Positions 8,295 to 16,858 are shown, numbered from the stretch's first letter. The stretch: DNA of 64,000 nucleotides from Streptomyces sp. NBC_00286 (GCF_036173125.1 NZ_CP108054.1:7159001-7223000); one strand, 5' to 3'. Translations and numbers: made by a program. Notes: generated by a model not told the origin, from the letters alone.

Positions 8295-9338
8295 ATGTCT
8301 GCTGCCGCCGACGGCTTCCGCATGCCCGCCGAGTGGGCCCCGCACGAGCTCACCTGGATGGCGTGGCCGGGCCCGAATCCGACCTTCGACGACCCCGAGG
8401 GCCTCGCCGCCGCGCGCGTCGCCTGGGCCTCGGTCGCCCGCGCGGTGCGCCGCTTCGAGCCGGTGACGGTGGTGTGCGGCCCCGGACAGTCGGTCGAGGC
8501 GCGCGCTCTGCTCGGGCACGGCATCGACACGGTCGAGCGGGACCTCGACGACGCCTGGATGCGCGACATCGGGCCTACGTTCCTCACCAGCGATGCCGGT
8601 GAACTCGCCGCCGTGGACTGGACGTTCAACGGCTGGGGTGCCCAGGCGTGGGCGCGCTGGGAGCACGACGCGAAGATCGCCGAGTACGTCTCCGACCTCG
8701 CGGGCTCGGCGAAGACGTACACCTCGGAACTCGTCAACGAAGGCGGTGCCATCCACGTCGACGGCGAGGGCACGGTCCTGCTGACGGAGACGGTCCAGCT
8801 CGGGCCGGAACGCAATCCGCACTGGACCCGCGAGCAGGTGGAGGCCGAAATCCACGCCCATCTCGGCACTCGCAAGGCGATCTGGCTGCCGCGCGGCCTC
8901 ACCGGCGACTACGACGGCTTCGGCACGCTCGGCCATGTGGACATCGTCGCCGCGTTCGCCCGGCCCGGTGTGGTCGTGGCCCATGTGCAGCCGGACCCGG
9001 CCCACCCCGACCACGAGGTGACACAGGAGGTCGTCGGCCTGTTGAAGGCGCAGACCGACGCGCGCGGCCGCCGCCTGGAAGTCGTCGAGGTACCCGCCCC
9101 GACCGTCCTGGAGACCGACGGCCACTGGGCCGACTACTCCTACATCAACCACTATCTCTGCAACGGCGGCGTCGTCCTGTGCGGCTTCGACAACCCCCGG
9201 GACGAGACCGCGGCCGACATCTTCCGCCGGCTGTTCCCGCAGCGGACGGTGACACTGGTGGACGCGCGGCCGATCTTCGCGGGCGGCGGCGGCATCCACT
9301 GCATTACTCAGCAGCAGCCGAAGGTCGTGGTCAGGTAG
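8295..9338 (+). CDS. aguA: Agmatine deiminase family protein
   Basis: This 347-residue guanidino-modifying enzyme converts agmatine to N-carbamoylputrescine and ammonia in the known family. Motifs seen are MPAEWAPHELTWMAWP at the N-terminus, DDAWMRDIGPTF, TLGHVDIVAAF and the C-terminal GGGGIHCITQQQP with catalytic Cys336. Length is usual for the family. The start follows a triplicated AAGGA element. No AguB (N-carbamoylputrescine amidohydrolase) gene is seen in the window, and the product is a mono-substituted urea made next to a urease-like enzyme, which is noteworthy. A peptidyl-arginine-deiminase-like activity on another guanidine is an alternative. Confidence 0.88.
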   Translation: MSAAADGFRMPAEWAPHELTWMAWPGPNPTFDDPEGLAAARVAWASVARAVRRFEPVTVVCGPGQSVEARALLGHGIDTVERDLDDAWMRDIGPTFLTSDAGELAAVDWTFNGWGAQAWARWEHDAKIAEYVSDLAGSAKTYTSELVNEGGAIHVDGEGTVLLTETVQLGPERNPHWTREQVEAEIHAHLGTRKAIWLPRGLTGDYDGFGTLGHVDIVAAFARPGVVVAHVQPDPAHPDHEVTQEVVGLLKAQTDARGRRLEVVEVPAPTVLETDGHWADYSYINHYLCNGGVVLCGFDNPRDETAADIFRRLFPQRTVTLVDARPIFAGGGGIHCITQQQPKVVVR

Positions 9339-9347
9339 AACGTACGG

Positions 9348-9848
9348 GTGAACGTACTGCTGCTCTGCACGGCCTGCGGCCATCCCCTCACCGAACCGCT
9401 GCGCCGGCTGTCCGAGCTGCCGGAGCGCCCCTATTTCGACGGGCTGCCGGGCCCGGACGGCTCCCGGCACGCCCCGCCGACGGTGCCGCGCGGCACGTAC
9501 GCCGTGGATCCGGAGCCGTCCGGGGCGCCTTTCGTGCCGCATCCGGATCCCGAGTGGGAGGGAGCGGCGATCCCAGGGCTGTCCATGTCGGACCCCGACG
9601 GCGACGGGTGCCTGATGTCCGCCGGGCCGCGCGACACCCTGGTGACACACCCGGAGGACACCGACGGGCGGCTGTCCCGCAACCCCGAGTTGTCGGAGGC
9701 CGGCTGCTGCGGGGTAGCTGGCCAGGACGGGCCCAACCAGGTGTGCGGCAGCTGCGGCGCGGTGGTCGCGACCCTGTTCAGCGACTGCTACGTCCCGTAC
9801 GAGATCCACTTCCTGCCCGACGCCGTACGGGCTGAGGCCGCCGAGTGA
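9348..9848 (+). CDS. Hypothetical Cys-rich protein of the urease operon
   Basis: I do not recognise a functional family. The 166-residue product begins at GTG 9348, nine bases after aguA. It contains an N-terminal CTACG pair and a C-terminal cluster CC and CGSCG, which together could bind a metal, though the order does not match a standard zinc ribbon. The middle is Pro/Asp/Gly-rich and probably unstructured. It overlaps the TetR gene by four bases, so it is translated with the operon. A metal-handling role for the urease is a speculative reading. Confidence 0.7.
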   Translation: MNVLLLCTACGHPLTEPLRRLSELPERPYFDGLPGPDGSRHAPPTVPRGTYAVDPEPSGAPFVPHPDPEWEGAAIPGLSMSDPDGDGCLMSAGPRDTLVTHPEDTDGRLSRNPELSEAGCCGVAGQDGPNQVCGSCGAVVATLFSDCYVPYEIHFLPDAVRAEAAE

Positions 9849-10447
9849 CCACCCGCCGGCGCACCCCCGCCCCGCCCCGCGAGGACGTACTCGCCGCCGC
9901 CATGGACATGATCGCCGAGCGCGGTCTGGAGAAGCTCACGATGGCGGCGCTCGGCCGCGAGGTCGGGATGAGCAGCGGCCATCTCCTCTACTACTTCCAC
10001 TCCAAGGACGAGCTGCTGCTGCAGACCCTGGAGTGGAGCGAGGGCCGGCTCGGCGCCGAGCGCGGCCGGCTGCTGACCCGCACCACGTCCGCCCGTGAGC
10101 GGCTTGACGCGTACGTCGACCTGTACGTGCCCGACGGCCACCGGGACCCGCACTGGACGCTGTGGCTGGAGGTCTGGAACCGCTCGCAGAACGCCGACGA
10201 CGCGGCCCGCGACCGCCAGGCAGCGATCGAGGGCGCCTGGCACCGCGACCTGGTGGCACTGCTGGCGGAGGGGGTGTCGAGGGGCGAGTTCCGGCCGGTC
10301 GACCCGGACCGTTTCGCCGCCCGGCTGCGGGCGTTGCTCGACGGGTTCTCCGTGCATGTGGCGATCGGGCTGCGGGGCACGGACCGGGTCCAAGTCCTGC
10401 GCCACGTACGGGAGTTCCTGGACGACGGCCTCCTCGCGGACTCCTGA
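9845..10447 (+). CDS. TetR family transcriptional regulator
   Basis: This 200-residue regulator closes the urease/agmatine deiminase operon, starting at GTG 9845 inside the upstream stop. The N-terminal helix-turn-helix spans about residues 14-60 (MIAERGLEKLTMAALGREVG, then GHLLYYFHSKDELLL). The all-helical remainder is the ligand-binding domain. Being last in the operon suggests it senses a pathway metabolite and controls the operon promoter, where a TTAGAG-N5-CTCTAA palindrome is found. The effector is unknown. Confidence 0.88.
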   Translation: MTTRRRTPAPPREDVLAAAMDMIAERGLEKLTMAALGREVGMSSGHLLYYFHSKDELLLQTLEWSEGRLGAERGRLLTRTTSARERLDAYVDLYVPDGHRDPHWTLWLEVWNRSQNADDAARDRQAAIEGAWHRDLVALLAEGVSRGEFRPVDPDRFAARLRALLDGFSVHVAIGLRGTDRVQVLRHVREFLDDGLLADS

Positions 10448-10557
10448 GTCCACTTCCGGGTTTCTACGCAGCACTTCACGCAACGTCAGGACTCTCGAGC
10501 GCGCACGGGAGCGCGTACACCCCCGACTCGCTCGATTCCATCGTCCCCACACTTGAA

Positions 10558-10587
10558 TCGAGCACGCAGGTCCGGCATCGTGCTTGA
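10558..10587. promoter_or_regulatory. Inverted repeat upstream of the Lrp/AsnC gene
   Basis: The arms TCGAGCACG (10558-10566) and CGTGCTTGA (10579-10587) match at eight of nine positions around a 12-base spacer. The site lies 46 bases upstream of the regulator start and is a candidate autoregulatory operator. Confidence 0.4.
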
Positions 10588-10632
10588 AACAAGCGCAACG
10601 TCTGCCGTTCACGCAGGAGGGAGAGGTGCTGC

Positions 10633-11073
10633 ATGGACGACATCGACCGGGCCATCCTGCGGGAGCTGCAGGTCGACGGCCGGATCCCGTACGCCGATCT
10701 GGGACCGAAGGTGGGGTTGTCACCCTCGGCCGCGCGGCTCCGGCTACAGCGGCTGATCGACACCAAGGCGGTCCAGGTCGTCGGAGTGACCGACCCGATG
10801 ACGATGGGCCGGCAGACGATGGCACTCCTGGGCTTGCGCACCGACGGCGATTCCCGGGCGGTCGCCGATGAACTGTCCCGGCACGACGAGGTCGTGTACA
10901 CGGTCCTGACGGCCGGCGCCTTCGACCTGTTCGCGGAGGTGGTGTGCCCTCAGCCCCGGGATCTTCTGGACTTCATCAACGACGTCGTGCGGCCCGTCGA
11001 GGGTGTCGCATCCGTGGAGAGCTTCCCCTACTTCGCGATCCACACGCACCGCTTCTTGTGGCACGTCGACTGA
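10633..11073 (+). CDS. Lrp/AsnC family transcriptional regulator
   Basis: This 146-residue protein has the Lrp layout. An N-terminal winged helix-turn-helix (MDDIDRAILRELQVDGRIPY, then GLSPSAARLRLQRL) is followed from about residue 65 by a RAM ligand-binding domain (TLLGLRTDG... VVYTVLTAGAFDLFAEVVCP). GGAGGGAGAGG precedes the ATG. The kinase-aminotransferase fusion gene starts 78 bases downstream in the same direction, so the regulator probably controls amino-acid or amine catabolism by that enzyme. The inverted repeat upstream suggests autoregulation. Confidence 0.9.
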   Translation: MDDIDRAILRELQVDGRIPYADLGPKVGLSPSAARLRLQRLIDTKAVQVVGVTDPMTMGRQTMALLGLRTDGDSRAVADELSRHDEVVYTVLTAGAFDLFAEVVCPQPRDLLDFINDVVRPVEGVASVESFPYFAIHTHRFLWHVD

Positions 11074-11151
11074 GGCATCCGAGCGTCGGAGCGTCCGAGC
11101 CCTGTTCGCCCGCACCAGCCCCCTGTTGCCCGCACCAGCCGAGGAACCCGC

Positions 11152-14100
11152 ATGCTGCCCGACGAGCACCGCACGATCGACTTCTTCACCGAGGACGCCC
11201 TTCCCGCACCCCGCATGACGCCGACCGAGGCTGAGCTCATCGCTGCCGAACATCTCGGCATCACCGCTCGCGCGCAGGCGCTGGGCAGCCAGCAGGACGC
11301 CAACTTCCTGCTGCACTCCGTTGACGGGACACCCGCGGCGATTCTGAAGATCGCCAACCCCGCCTTCGGCACGGTGGAGATCGACGCCCAGGACGCGGCG
11401 GCCGACCTGATCGCCTCGGCCCGCCCGGAACTGCGTATCGCCACGGTCGTGCGCAGCCCTGACGGCTCCCCGCGGCGCACGACGGTGGACACCGAGGACG
11501 GTCCGGCCGTCGCGCGCCTGCTGCGCTACCTGCCCGGCGGCACGCTCTCGGGACCACGGCACCTGTCCGCCGGCAGCGTGGCGGGCATGGGCACGCTCGT
11601 CGCAAAGGTCAGCACCGCCCTGCGCGATTTCCGGCACCCGGGCCTCGACCGCGTACTCCAGTGGGACCCGCAGCACGCCGATCGCGTCGTCGCCAAGCTC
11701 GCCGGGCACATCGACGAACCCGACCGGCGCACCGCCGTCCTGGCCGCGACCGCCGAGGCCTGGGCGTATGTCCAGAAGCTCGCCGCCACACTGCCGTCGC
11801 AGGCCGTGCACCTGGACCTCACCGACGACAATCTGATCCGCCGTCCCGACAGCCGTCCGCCCATGCCGGACGGGGTCATCGACTTCGGTGACGTGACCAC
11901 GAGCTGGGCGGTCGGCGAACTCGCCGTGTCACTGTCCTCGATGCTCCACCACGACGGTGTCGAGCCTCACCACGTGCTGCCGGCCGTCCGCGCCTTCCAC
12001 GCCGTTCGGCCGCTCTCCGCCGAGGAAGCCGAGGCGGTGTGGCCGATCGTGGTCCTGCGCGCCGCCGTCCTGGTGGCCAGCGGGCGGCAGCAGGCCGCCG
12101 TCGACGAGGACAACGTCTACGCCAAGGCCGCCCTCGACCGCGAATGGCGCATATTCGAACAGGCCACCTGGCTGCCCCTCCCGGTGATGACCCGCCTCAT
12201 CAGGGACGCGACCGGCATGGCCGACATGCTTGCTCAGACCGCTCAGACCGCCCGGACCGCTCAGACCGCCCGGACCGCCCGGACCGCCCGGACCGCCCGG
12301 ACCGCCCGGACCGCCCGGACCGCGCAGGCCGATGCGCCGGTGCGCCCTCTCCTGCGGGACCTCGCCGCCGACGACATCACCCTCCTCGACCTGTCCACCG
12401 ACGCCGATTCCATGGACCACGGAGCCTGGCTGGACGCCGGCACCGAGTCCCGGCTGGTGGCCTCCGCGCTCGCGGACGGAGCGGCCGCCGTCGCGACCCG
12501 GTACGCCCATGCGCGACTCACTCGGACACCGGCGCTGTCGGCGGTGTCCACCGCCACGGTGCCCACCGGGATCGACCTCTGGCTCGGCCGGGATGCCGTG
12601 GTGCAGGCGCCCGCCGCGGGGAAGGTCCTCGCCGCAGCGCCGGGCCACGTGGAACTCACCTACGGCGCGCAGACGCTGACGCTGTCCTTCCCCCGCGCGG
12701 TCCAGCCCCGGGTCACCACCGGCGCGACGGTGCAGGCGGGCGAGGACATCACCCACCTCGGCTCCGGTGCCTCGGTCCACGTCGCCTTGCGCGACGCCGA
12801 CGGCCCCGCTGTCCCGCGCCTGGTCCGTCCCGAGTACGCCGCCGGCTGGCTCGCGCTCACCGCCGACCCCGCCCCGCTCCTCGGCATCCCGGCCGACTCC
12901 GACCGTACGCGCGAGAGGGACCTGCTCGACCGGCGGGACGCCGCGTTCGCCACCGTGCAGGAGCACTACTACGCCAATCCTCCGCGTATCGAACGTGGTT
13001 GGCGCCACCATCTGCTGTCCACCGACGGCCGGTCGTACCTCGACATCGTCAACAACGTCACCCCACTCGGCCACGCCCACCCCCGCGTCGAGCAAGCGGT
13101 CTCCCGGCAGTTGCGGCGGCTCAACACCAACTCGCGCTTCCACTACGCCTCCGTGGTGGAGTTCACCGAGCGCCTGGCCGCCCTCCTCCCCGAACCTCTC
13201 GACACGGTGTTCCTCGTCAACTCCGGTTCGGAAGCGGTGGATCTGGGCCTTCGCCTGGCCATCGGGGCCTCTGGCCGGCAGGACGTCGTCGCGCTGCGCG
13301 AGGCGTACCACGGCTGGACGTACGCCTCCGACGCGGTCTCCACCTCGCTCCAGGACAACCCGAACGCCCTGGCCACCCGCCCGAGTTGGGTGCACACCGT
13401 GGACTCGCCCAACTCCTACCGCGGCCGCCACCGCGGGCCGGACGCCGTGCGCTACGCACCCGAGGCCGTCGCGGTGATCGACGAACTGGCCGCGGCCGGC
13501 CGCCCGCCGGGAGCGTTCATCGGCGAGACCTTCTACGGCAACGCCGGAGGAGTCGCCCTTCCCGACGGCTATCTCGCCCAGGTGTACGCGGCGGTACGGC
13601 GTCACGGCGGCCTGGCCGTCGCCGACGAGGTCCAGGTCGGATACGGCCGCCTGGGACACTGGTTCTGGGGCTTCGAGCAGCAGCAGGTCGTCCCCGACAT
13701 CGTCTGTGTCGCCAAGGCCATGGGCAACGGACACCCCCTCGGCGCCGTCATCACGTCGAAGGCGGTCGCGGACCGGTACCGCGACCAGGGCTACTTCTTC
13801 TCCTCCACCGGCGGCAGCCCCGTCTCCAGCATCGTGGGCCTCACCGTCCTGGACGCCCTGCGCGACGAAGACCTCCAGGGCAACGCGGCGCGCGTCGGCG
13901 GCCGCCTGAAAAGCCGGCTCGAGGCACTGGCCGAGCGCTACGGCATCATCGGCGCCGTCCACGGCTCGGGCCTCTACCTCGGCCTCGAACTCGTACGGGA
14001 CCACGTCGGCCTGGAACCCGCCACAGAAGAAACCGCCGAACTCTGCGACCGCATGCTCGACCTCGGCGTGATCGTCCAGCCCACCGGCGACCACCTCAAC

Positions 14101-14202
14101 ATCCTCAAGATCAAGCCACCGCTGTGCATCGACACCACCGCAGCCGACTTCTTCGCCGACACGCTCGACCTGGCCCTCACCCAACTCGGCCACTCCCGCT
14201 GA
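11152..14202 (+). CDS. Kinase-M23-like-class III aminotransferase fusion protein
   Basis: This 1016-residue protein joins three modules. Residues about 20-350 form an APH/choline-kinase-like domain with catalytic HLDLTDDN (His220, Asp222) and IDFGD (Asp244). Residues about 455-585 resemble an M23/lipoyl-like beta domain (GIDLWLGRDAVVQAPAAGKV). Residues about 600-1010 are a PLP class III aminotransferase with Lys855 in CVAKAMGNGHPLG. Separate human homologues are hydroxylysine kinase and 5-phosphohydroxylysine or phosphoethanolamine phospho-lyase, so phosphorylation then elimination of an amino alcohol is the likely chemistry. A 9-bp tandem repeat encodes an Ala-Gln/Arg-Thr linker (residues 361-393). 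GAGGA precedes the start. Confidence 0.85.
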   Translation: MLPDEHRTIDFFTEDALPAPRMTPTEAELIAAEHLGITARAQALGSQQDANFLLHSVDGTPAAILKIANPAFGTVEIDAQDAAADLIASARPELRIATVVRSPDGSPRRTTVDTEDGPAVARLLRYLPGGTLSGPRHLSAGSVAGMGTLVAKVSTALRDFRHPGLDRVLQWDPQHADRVVAKLAGHIDEPDRRTAVLAATAEAWAYVQKLAATLPSQAVHLDLTDDNLIRRPDSRPPMPDGVIDFGDVTTSWAVGELAVSLSSMLHHDGVEPHHVLPAVRAFHAVRPLSAEEAEAVWPIVVLRAAVLVASGRQQAAVDEDNVYAKAALDREWRIFEQATWLPLPVMTRLIRDATGMADMLAQTAQTARTAQTARTARTARTARTARTARTAQADAPVRPLLRDLAADDITLLDLSTDADSMDHGAWLDAGTESRLVASALADGAAAVATRYAHARLTRTPALSAVSTATVPTGIDLWLGRDAVVQAPAAGKVLAAAPGHVELTYGAQTLTLSFPRAVQPRVTTGATVQAGEDITHLGSGASVHVALRDADGPAVPRLVRPEYAAGWLALTADPAPLLGIPADSDRTRERDLLDRRDAAFATVQEHYYANPPRIERGWRHHLLSTDGRSYLDIVNNVTPLGHAHPRVEQAVSRQLRRLNTNSRFHYASVVEFTERLAALLPEPLDTVFLVNSGSEAVDLGLRLAIGASGRQDVVALREAYHGWTYASDAVSTSLQDNPNALATRPSWVHTVDSPNSYRGRHRGPDAVRYAPEAVAVIDELAAAGRPPGAFIGETFYGNAGGVALPDGYLAQVYAAVRRHGGLAVADEVQVGYGRLGHWFWGFEQQQVVPDIVCVAKAMGNGHPLGAVITSKAVADRYRDQGYFFSSTGGSPVSSIVGLTVLDALRDEDLQGNAARVGGRLKSRLEALAERYGIIGAVHGSGLYLGLELVRDHVGLEPATEETAELCDRMLDLGVIVQPTGDHLNILKIKPPLCIDTTAADFFADTLDLALTQLGHSR
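12232..12330 (+). repeat. 9-bp tandem repeat array inside the fusion gene
   Basis: About ten units of GCYCRGACC, plus one degenerate unit, encode repeated Ala-Gln-Thr or Ala-Arg-Thr. The last six full units are identical GCCCGGACC. The array joins the kinase and M23-like domains, so copy-number change would keep the frame and only alter linker length. Confidence 0.95.
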
Positions 14203-14239
14203 CGCCGCACCACGGCGCAGGTCACTCGACCTGCACTCA

Positions 14240-15631
14240 CTAGCGGAGTGTGCGGAGCGTGCCGATGATGTCGTCGGCACGGGTGTCCGGGTTGACGAAG
14301 GCCATGCGCAGCACCGTTGCGCCGTTCCACTGCGTCGGCACGCACAGCATGGCGCCCGTTTCGGCGGTACGGGCGGACCATGACGCGTAGTCCTGCGGGC
14401 CCCAGCCAGGGCGTTCGAAGAGGACGACGGACAGCTCGGGCTCGATCGCCAGGCGTAGATGGTCACTGACGCGTATGGCGTCGGCGACCAGTCGGCTGGT
14501 GGTCAGCGTCTGCTCCACGGCACGCGCGTACCGCTCGGTTCCGTGGACGGCCAGGCTGAACCAGAGCGGCAGACCGCGGGCGCGGCGACTGAGGTGGAGG
14601 GCCAGGTCCGACGGATTGTGGACGTCGCGGTCGATGGCGTCGAGATAGTGCGCCGACTGACTGTGCGCGGCGCGTGCCGCCGCGGGGTCCCGGTAGAGCA
14701 GTGCGCAGCAGTCGTACGGGGCGAAGAGCCACTTGTGGGGATCGACGATGAAGCTGTCGGCCCGTTCGATGCCGGAGTAGAGGTGCCGCACACTGGGTGC
14801 CGCCAGGCCCGCTCCGCCGTAGGCGCCGTCGATGTGCAGCCACACCTGGTGGCGTTCGCACGCGTCGGCGATGTCATCGAGGTCGTCGATGAGACCGGCA
14901 TTGGTGGTCCCGGCGGTCGCCGCCACGGCGAACACGCCGCTCGTGGAGTTCAGGACCGCGTTCACGGCGGCGCCGGTGAGGTGTCCCCGCTGGTCCACGG
15001 GTGCGGTGACGACTTCGATGTCCATCGCCTGTGCCGCGGACCTGATCGAGGAGTGGGCGCTGTCGGCACACACGATCTTCCAGCCGTCCGTCGGCCGGGG
15101 CCGGGACGCGGCGGCAGCGGCGCGGGCCGTGATGAGAGCCGAGAGGTTGCCCATGGTGCCGCCGCTGACGAAGCATCCCGCTGCGGTGCCGGGCCATCCG
15201 AGCAACTGGGTGAGCCAGGCCAGCGCCTCGTTCTCGGCGTGAATGGCGCCGGCTCCCGCCTCCCAGAGGCCCGCGAAGATGTTCGCCGCGCCGGTGACCG
15301 CGTCGAAGGCGAGTGCGGCACGGGTGGGGGCCGCGGGGATGTACGCGAGGTTCGTCGGTCCGTTCTGGGCGCGGGTCGCAGGTGCCAGGACTCGGTCGAA
15401 GAGTTCGAGGGCCGCGGCGCCGCCGATTCCCCAGGGGGTGATGGCCGTACGGGCCGCGAGGGCGAGGTCGGCGGCGGGGCGGGCGCCGGTCACCGGATCC
15501 GGAGCCTGCGTGATGCGCCGCCGCGCGTAGTCGAGGGCGGCCGCCACGATCTCGTCCTCGTCACCCCATACCCGGCGGTCCACACGGGCGGCGCTGGTCG
15601 TTGACGTGTTGTCGCATTGCGCTTTTTGCAT
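14240..15631 (-). CDS. PLP-dependent group II amino-acid decarboxylase
   Basis: This 463-residue enzyme has the aromatic-L-amino-acid/glutamate decarboxylase fold. It shows CFVSGGTMGNLSAL (phosphate-binding), HIDGAYGG (PLP ring Asp) and DPHKWLFAPYDCC with Schiff-base Lys300. The substrate cannot be fixed from motifs; an aromatic or diamino acid is likely. It is divergent from an Lrp/AsnC gene, with paired palindromes in the shared 101-base promoter region, and convergent with the aminotransferase fusion. No good Shine-Dalgarno precedes the ATG at 15631, so translation may begin near the transcript start. Confidence 0.88.
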   Translation of the reverse strand: MQKAQCDNTSTTSAARVDRRVWGDEDEIVAAALDYARRRITQAPDPVTGARPAADLALAARTAITPWGIGGAAALELFDRVLAPATRAQNGPTNLAYIPAAPTRAALAFDAVTGAANIFAGLWEAGAGAIHAENEALAWLTQLLGWPGTAAGCFVSGGTMGNLSALITARAAAAASRPRPTDGWKIVCADSAHSSIRSAAQAMDIEVVTAPVDQRGHLTGAAVNAVLNSTSGVFAVAATAGTTNAGLIDDLDDIADACERHQVWLHIDGAYGGAGLAAPSVRHLYSGIERADSFIVDPHKWLFAPYDCCALLYRDPAAARAAHSQSAHYLDAIDRDVHNPSDLALHLSRRARGLPLWFSLAVHGTERYARAVEQTLTTSRLVADAIRVSDHLRLAIEPELSVVLFERPGWGPQDYASWSARTAETGAMLCVPTQWNGATVLRMAFVNPDTRADDIIGTLRTLR

Positions 15632-15659
15632 GGCATGAACCTAGGAAGGTGTATCGGAA

Positions 15660-15697
15660 TGCGCAATATGCGGCAGGGATTATGAGCAGAATGCTCA
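15660..15697. promoter_or_regulatory. Two Lrp-like operator palindromes between decarboxylase and regulator
   Basis: TGAGCA-GAA-TGCTCA at 15683-15697 is a perfect 6-3-6 palindrome. A second site, TGCGCA-ATA-TGCGGC, lies 23 bases upstream at 15660-15674, about two helical turns away. The 15-bp size and phased spacing fit known Lrp/AsnC operators, and the gene to the right encodes such a protein. Confidence 0.55.
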
Positions 15698-15732
15698 ATG
15701 TGGCACGTTCGCGCTGTGCCATACTGAGCACC

Positions 15733-16203
15733 ATGCGAAACGTCGACGCCCTCGACGCCAAGATCCTCCTGGCGCTCGACGCGGACCCACGAGCCACGAC
15801 GGTTGCCCTGGCCGAGCGGCTCGGTCTGGCCCGCAACACCGTGCAGGCGCGTCTGAAGCGACTGGAAGAAGGCGGTCAACTCAGGGAGCACAGCCGGCGC
15901 GTGGCACCCGAGGCTCTCGGCTATCCGCTGCTGGCACTCATCACGATGTCGATCAGCCAGCGCGTGGGGCAGTCCACCCGCGACGCGATCCTGCGCATTC
16001 CCGAGGTGGTCGAGTTGCTCGTCACCACCGGCGACGGCGACCTGCTCGCCCGCGTGGTCGCCCGCGACACCGAAGACCTGCACCGCATCACGAACCTGCT
16101 GCTGGAAGCCCCTGGGGTCGTCCGGTCCAACACCACCATCGTCCTGCTCGAGGTGCAGCCCTTCGGCGTCCGGTCCCTACTGGAACGACACGCCGGCCCC
16201 TGA
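15733..16203 (+). CDS. Lrp/AsnC family transcriptional regulator
   Basis: This 156-residue protein starts at ATG 15733 (MRNVDALDAKILLALDADPR), where the conserved Lrp N-terminus begins; longer in-frame starts would cover the operator palindromes. The winged helix-turn-helix covers residues 5-60 (AERLGLARNTVQARLKRLEE) and the RAM domain the rest (VVELLVTTGDGDLLARVVAR). Divergent from the decarboxylase, it is likely its local regulator and autoregulator. It is more Arg-rich in the recognition helix than the other Lrp protein in this window. Confidence 0.88.
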   Translation: MRNVDALDAKILLALDADPRATTVALAERLGLARNTVQARLKRLEEGGQLREHSRRVAPEALGYPLLALITMSISQRVGQSTRDAILRIPEVVELLVTTGDGDLLARVVARDTEDLHRITNLLLEAPGVVRSNTTIVLLEVQPFGVRSLLERHAGP

Positions 16204-16315
16204 CACCGAGCGGGTGACTCGAGCTGCATAGAGGTCCCGACCTCTGGAGCGGACGGGACTCGCCGGCACCGACCCCGCACAATGGTGACTCACAGTCGGG
16301 ACGAGGAGGTGCCCG

Positions 16316-16756
16316 ATGACCGAGGAATACGGGACCGAGGAGTACGGGACCGAGGAGTACGGGACCGAGGAGTACGGGACCGAGGCGGACCTGCGGGAGA
16401 TCGAGCGCGTGGCCGACGCCTGGGCCGCGGCGGTCGTCGCCGACGACGCCGACGCGATGGCGGAGTTCATGGCGGAGGAGTGGTGCATGGTCGCGCCGAC
16501 CGGCATCGACGGCCGGGACAAGCTGCTGTCGCTGGTGCGCTCCGGCACACTCTCGCATTCGGCGATGGAGCGCGTGGGCCCGGCCAGGGTGCGGGTCTAC
16601 GGCGACACGGCGGTCTGGTCGGCGCGCGTGACGAACACGGCGCACTACGGCGGCGAGCGGTACAACGCCGATGAGTGGACGACCGACGTGTACGTTCGCC
16701 GCCGCGGGCGCTGGGTCTGCGTGCTGACCCAGACGACGCCGGCCGGTTCGGAGTGA
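16316..16756 (+). CDS. SnoaL/DUF4440-like small protein with EEYGT repeats
   Basis: This 146-residue protein has an NTF2-like fold signature (VADAWAAAVVADDADAMAEF, then VYGDTAVWSARV and the final WVCVLTQ strand), as in DUF4440/SnoaL-like proteins. No catalytic function can be assigned. The N-terminus holds four tandem EEYGT pentapeptides (residues 3-22) from a 15-bp DNA repeat. GAGGAGGTG at 16302-16310 precedes ATG 16316, so the repeats are translated. The gene stands alone between an Lrp regulator and an MmyB-type regulator. Confidence 0.8.
   Translation: MTEEYGTEEYGTEEYGTEEYGTEADLREIERVADAWAAAVVADDADAMAEFMAEEWCMVAPTGIDGRDKLLSLVRSGTLSHSAMERVGPARVRVYGDTAVWSARVTNTAHYGGERYNADEWTTDVYVRRRGRWVCVLTQTTPAGSE
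16322..16381 (+). repeat. Four 15-bp tandem repeats at the gene start
   Basis: Units GAGGARTACGGGACC occur at 16322-16336, 16337-16351, 16352-16366 and 16367-16381. The last three are identical. Each unit starts with GAGGA, resembling the adjacent ribosome-binding site. Confidence 0.95.
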
Positions 16757-16858
16757 TCCAGCGGTAGGCCCGCGCTGGGCGCCGCGAACCCTTGGCTTCG
16801 AGCCGGACGCGCCCAACGTCCGTACCGTGGCGCGGCGTTCGTGAGCCACACTCGATCT

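Noticed and set aside
12230..12679. Collagen-like PPG repeat protein on the + strand
   Set aside because: It is a shadow frame of the 9-bp array. The aminotransferase fusion uses the other frame throughout, with conserved domains on both sides.
11929..14466. Long antisense frames opposite real genes, for example here, at 27947-30685 and at 55835-59167
   Set aside because: High GC leaves antisense frames open. The opposite strand carries conserved motifs and proper starts, the antisense frames do not.
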